Assembly: GCA_001972305.1 (NCBI GenBank)
Contig: BDDD01000565.1
Coordinates: 243,127-307,126, forward strand
DNA from: Cephalotus follicularis
Taxonomy: Eukaryota; Streptophyta; Magnoliopsida; Oxalidales; Cephalotaceae
Direction of reading: 5' to 3'
DNA length: 64,000 nt
Numbering within the stretch: position 1 is the first letter of the stretch; the number at the start of each line of letters is the position of its first letter. Made by a program: the position numbers and the translations under genes. Positions 62,312-64,000 of the stretch are shown piece after piece. The notes under the pieces were generated by a model, which was not told where the DNA came from, did not search any database, and worked only from the letters and a program-made list of their open reading frames with translations.

Positions 62312-64000
62312 GTCATGCCTCTTTGTTTTCATTACCTCTTACATTTTATTTTTACCCTAAATGTACGGATACTAACGATAATTAATGTATGGGTAAAAAA
62401 AACACACTAGATTTCGAAGTATCAATGTTTCTTCACCAATATGAACCTGCAAGCACTCCAAACAATGGCCCCAAAACTCAACCAAACAACCAAAACTGCT
62501 ACAACCACAATCCCACCACTATACATCGTTTGTCAAAACTACTTGTGGGTTCTTGCATGGATGATTGTTGTTTGTCTCTTGAGACATATTTCTTATAGGA
62601 ATCATGGGACAAAATTGTTCTAGAATGTTAAAAAATAATCACATTTTGATTATTGCAAGCGATGCTCTTTTATTATTCAATAATATCTCTAGAATTATTC
62701 ATGATATCAACAACATGCTTGGGAGAAAGCCTGTAAATAATAACAGGTGTTTTCACCCTTTCCCTTTACGGATACATACATACATTCATATGATTAGATA
62801 TCCAAAGAGAAAACGCATTTATAATTATAACCAGGTTTCGATCTCATCAGCACCTCTGTTAATATACCCAAATGCTTATTTTTAATAGCTTCCATCTTGC
62901 TTTGCTATCTATACGTTGATATCACTACCTCACTATTATTTTTTAAACATTTACAGAGGTGAAAGTGGTAATTGTATTTGATGCTTTGATGTCTAGACTC
63001 CCTACACACAAGGAAACTTTTATTGGGTACTCTTTATAAACATAGACACTCATTACCTCATCTCGATTCTATATTCTGGAAATAAATCTTCAATTTTACT
63101 GTTGTTCATTGGAATAAAACAAAGGTCTTCAATGCTTTTACACTGTTTTTGCTGCCAAATAGGCCCATCTTGTAGATTTAGCTGATCTTATCCTTCATGC
63201 ACACATTAGGCTTATATTTCTATGTATGTATGTATGCATGTTTGTCATTTATTAGTTGTTGGGAGCATATAACGTTATTCTATAATACAATAAGCGCCTT
63301 ATTCTGCCATAATTTTTACTAAACTTGCAATTCAATTTCTTCTTTCTATCGATGATCTTCATTCAAAATCATCTGTAATGTTTAGAGATCATAATGTTGC
63401 AGCTTTGATGTAGTATTCTCAGGAGAATCATGTGCCGATGCATGGATTGAAAGGGAGGTAGGTAATGATTTCGAACTGATATAGGTATTTACATATATTT
63501 GTACTTTCACCATGCAATAAAATATACAAGAAGGTTTAGTTGAATGTTGATGGGTTGAGTGCCAAATGCATCTCTTATTGGTGGTTGGGTTGGGTCTCCC
63601 TTTCCTTATTTACTATTTTATGAATAATGTTGCTTGATGATAGGATGCTGTTAATGGTAGGATATCTCTATGTAAATATTATCGGCAATTCTGTTTCAGA
63701 TTTACTACCAACTTTAAATTATCTTAGCTAACTCAGTCCAAGTTTGGTCATGGCCAATTATGAAGTTACAAGGATTGGGATAACAAGATTTCTTCTGTAT
63801 ATCAGGGACAAGAATCACTTACTCGAACAGATAAGAATAAGGATACATGATATGAACCACAACATAGAGATAGCAAATTATGATACTGAGATTTTTGAAG
63901 AGACGCCATCGCTAATACAAGTATCAGATTCTAGTTAAAGACTTGCAGTTTCAACTTTCAATAATTTGTTCATGTCAGCAGCATGCTTGCATTATACACG
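62312..64000. other. Unassigned AT-rich DNA at the right end
   Basis: No gene is secure. A short open segment at about 63412-63453 reads FSGESCADAWIERE and might be a decayed later CHY1-like exon (plant proteins have a DxWI motif in this region), but the match is weak. An open frame at 63744-63938 (64 codons, MVMANYEVTRIGITRFLLYI...) resembles nothing I know. Confidence 0.3.

Noticed and set aside
63744-63938. 64-codon ORF near the right end
   Set aside because: No recognisable homology, no splice or promoter context; listed only as unassigned DNA.

Overview
The window is repeat-dominated plant nuclear DNA. The evidence is plant-type Ty1/copia and Ty3/gypsy elements primed from tRNA-iMet or tRNA-Asp-like sites, plant hAT and CACTA transposases, and fragments of plant-type genes with GT/AG introns. 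It is AT-rich and probably angiosperm; I cannot name the species. No intact host gene is visible. One 10-N assembly gap lies at 26303-26312.

Left half (1-31118): one nest of LTR elements, ordered by target-site duplications (TSDs). The outermost is a Sirevirus-type copia element (+ strand) whose 5' part lies outside the window. Its third ORF is split by gypsy element A (- strand, 5325-29218, flanks GAAGT/GATGT). A's left LTR holds solo LTR B (6154-8465, TSD AGCCC). A's right LTR holds copia element G (15708-27682, TSD AATCG). G's gag holds H (19713-23726, TSD CAACG), an Athila-like gag-protease-only element. Sampled LTR divergence (A about 4%, G about 3%) fits this order.

Middle (31119-50746): unassigned non-coding DNA, then a probable LTR-type block F carrying two insertions: solo LTR D (32420-45964, TSD AGAAC) and solo LTR E (46762-50122, TSD CCTTT). 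D in turn contains C (33533-43675, TSD ACAAC), a structurally complete, young Tekay/Del-like gypsy element with LTRs about 1% apart and a broken coding region.

Right part (50747-64000): a hAT element cut at its transposase, a Sirevirus LTR fragment (T), a C-family LTR end (U), and a CACTA element lacking its 5' end. Then come same-strand pieces of three host genes: the first coding exon of a ubiquitin-conjugating E2, four exons of cytosolic acetyl-CoA acetyltransferase, and one exon of a CHY1-like hydrolase. A probable solo LTR (J) lies among them.

The most unusual signals are (1) arrays of short palindromes, mostly centred on GTCGAC or similar, in LTRs of unrelated families; (2) a small hairpin, TTAGCC-loop-GGCTAACCCC, kept in several gypsy LTR families about 350 bp from the LTR 3' end; and (3) the three-gene fragment cluster beside the CACTA element.
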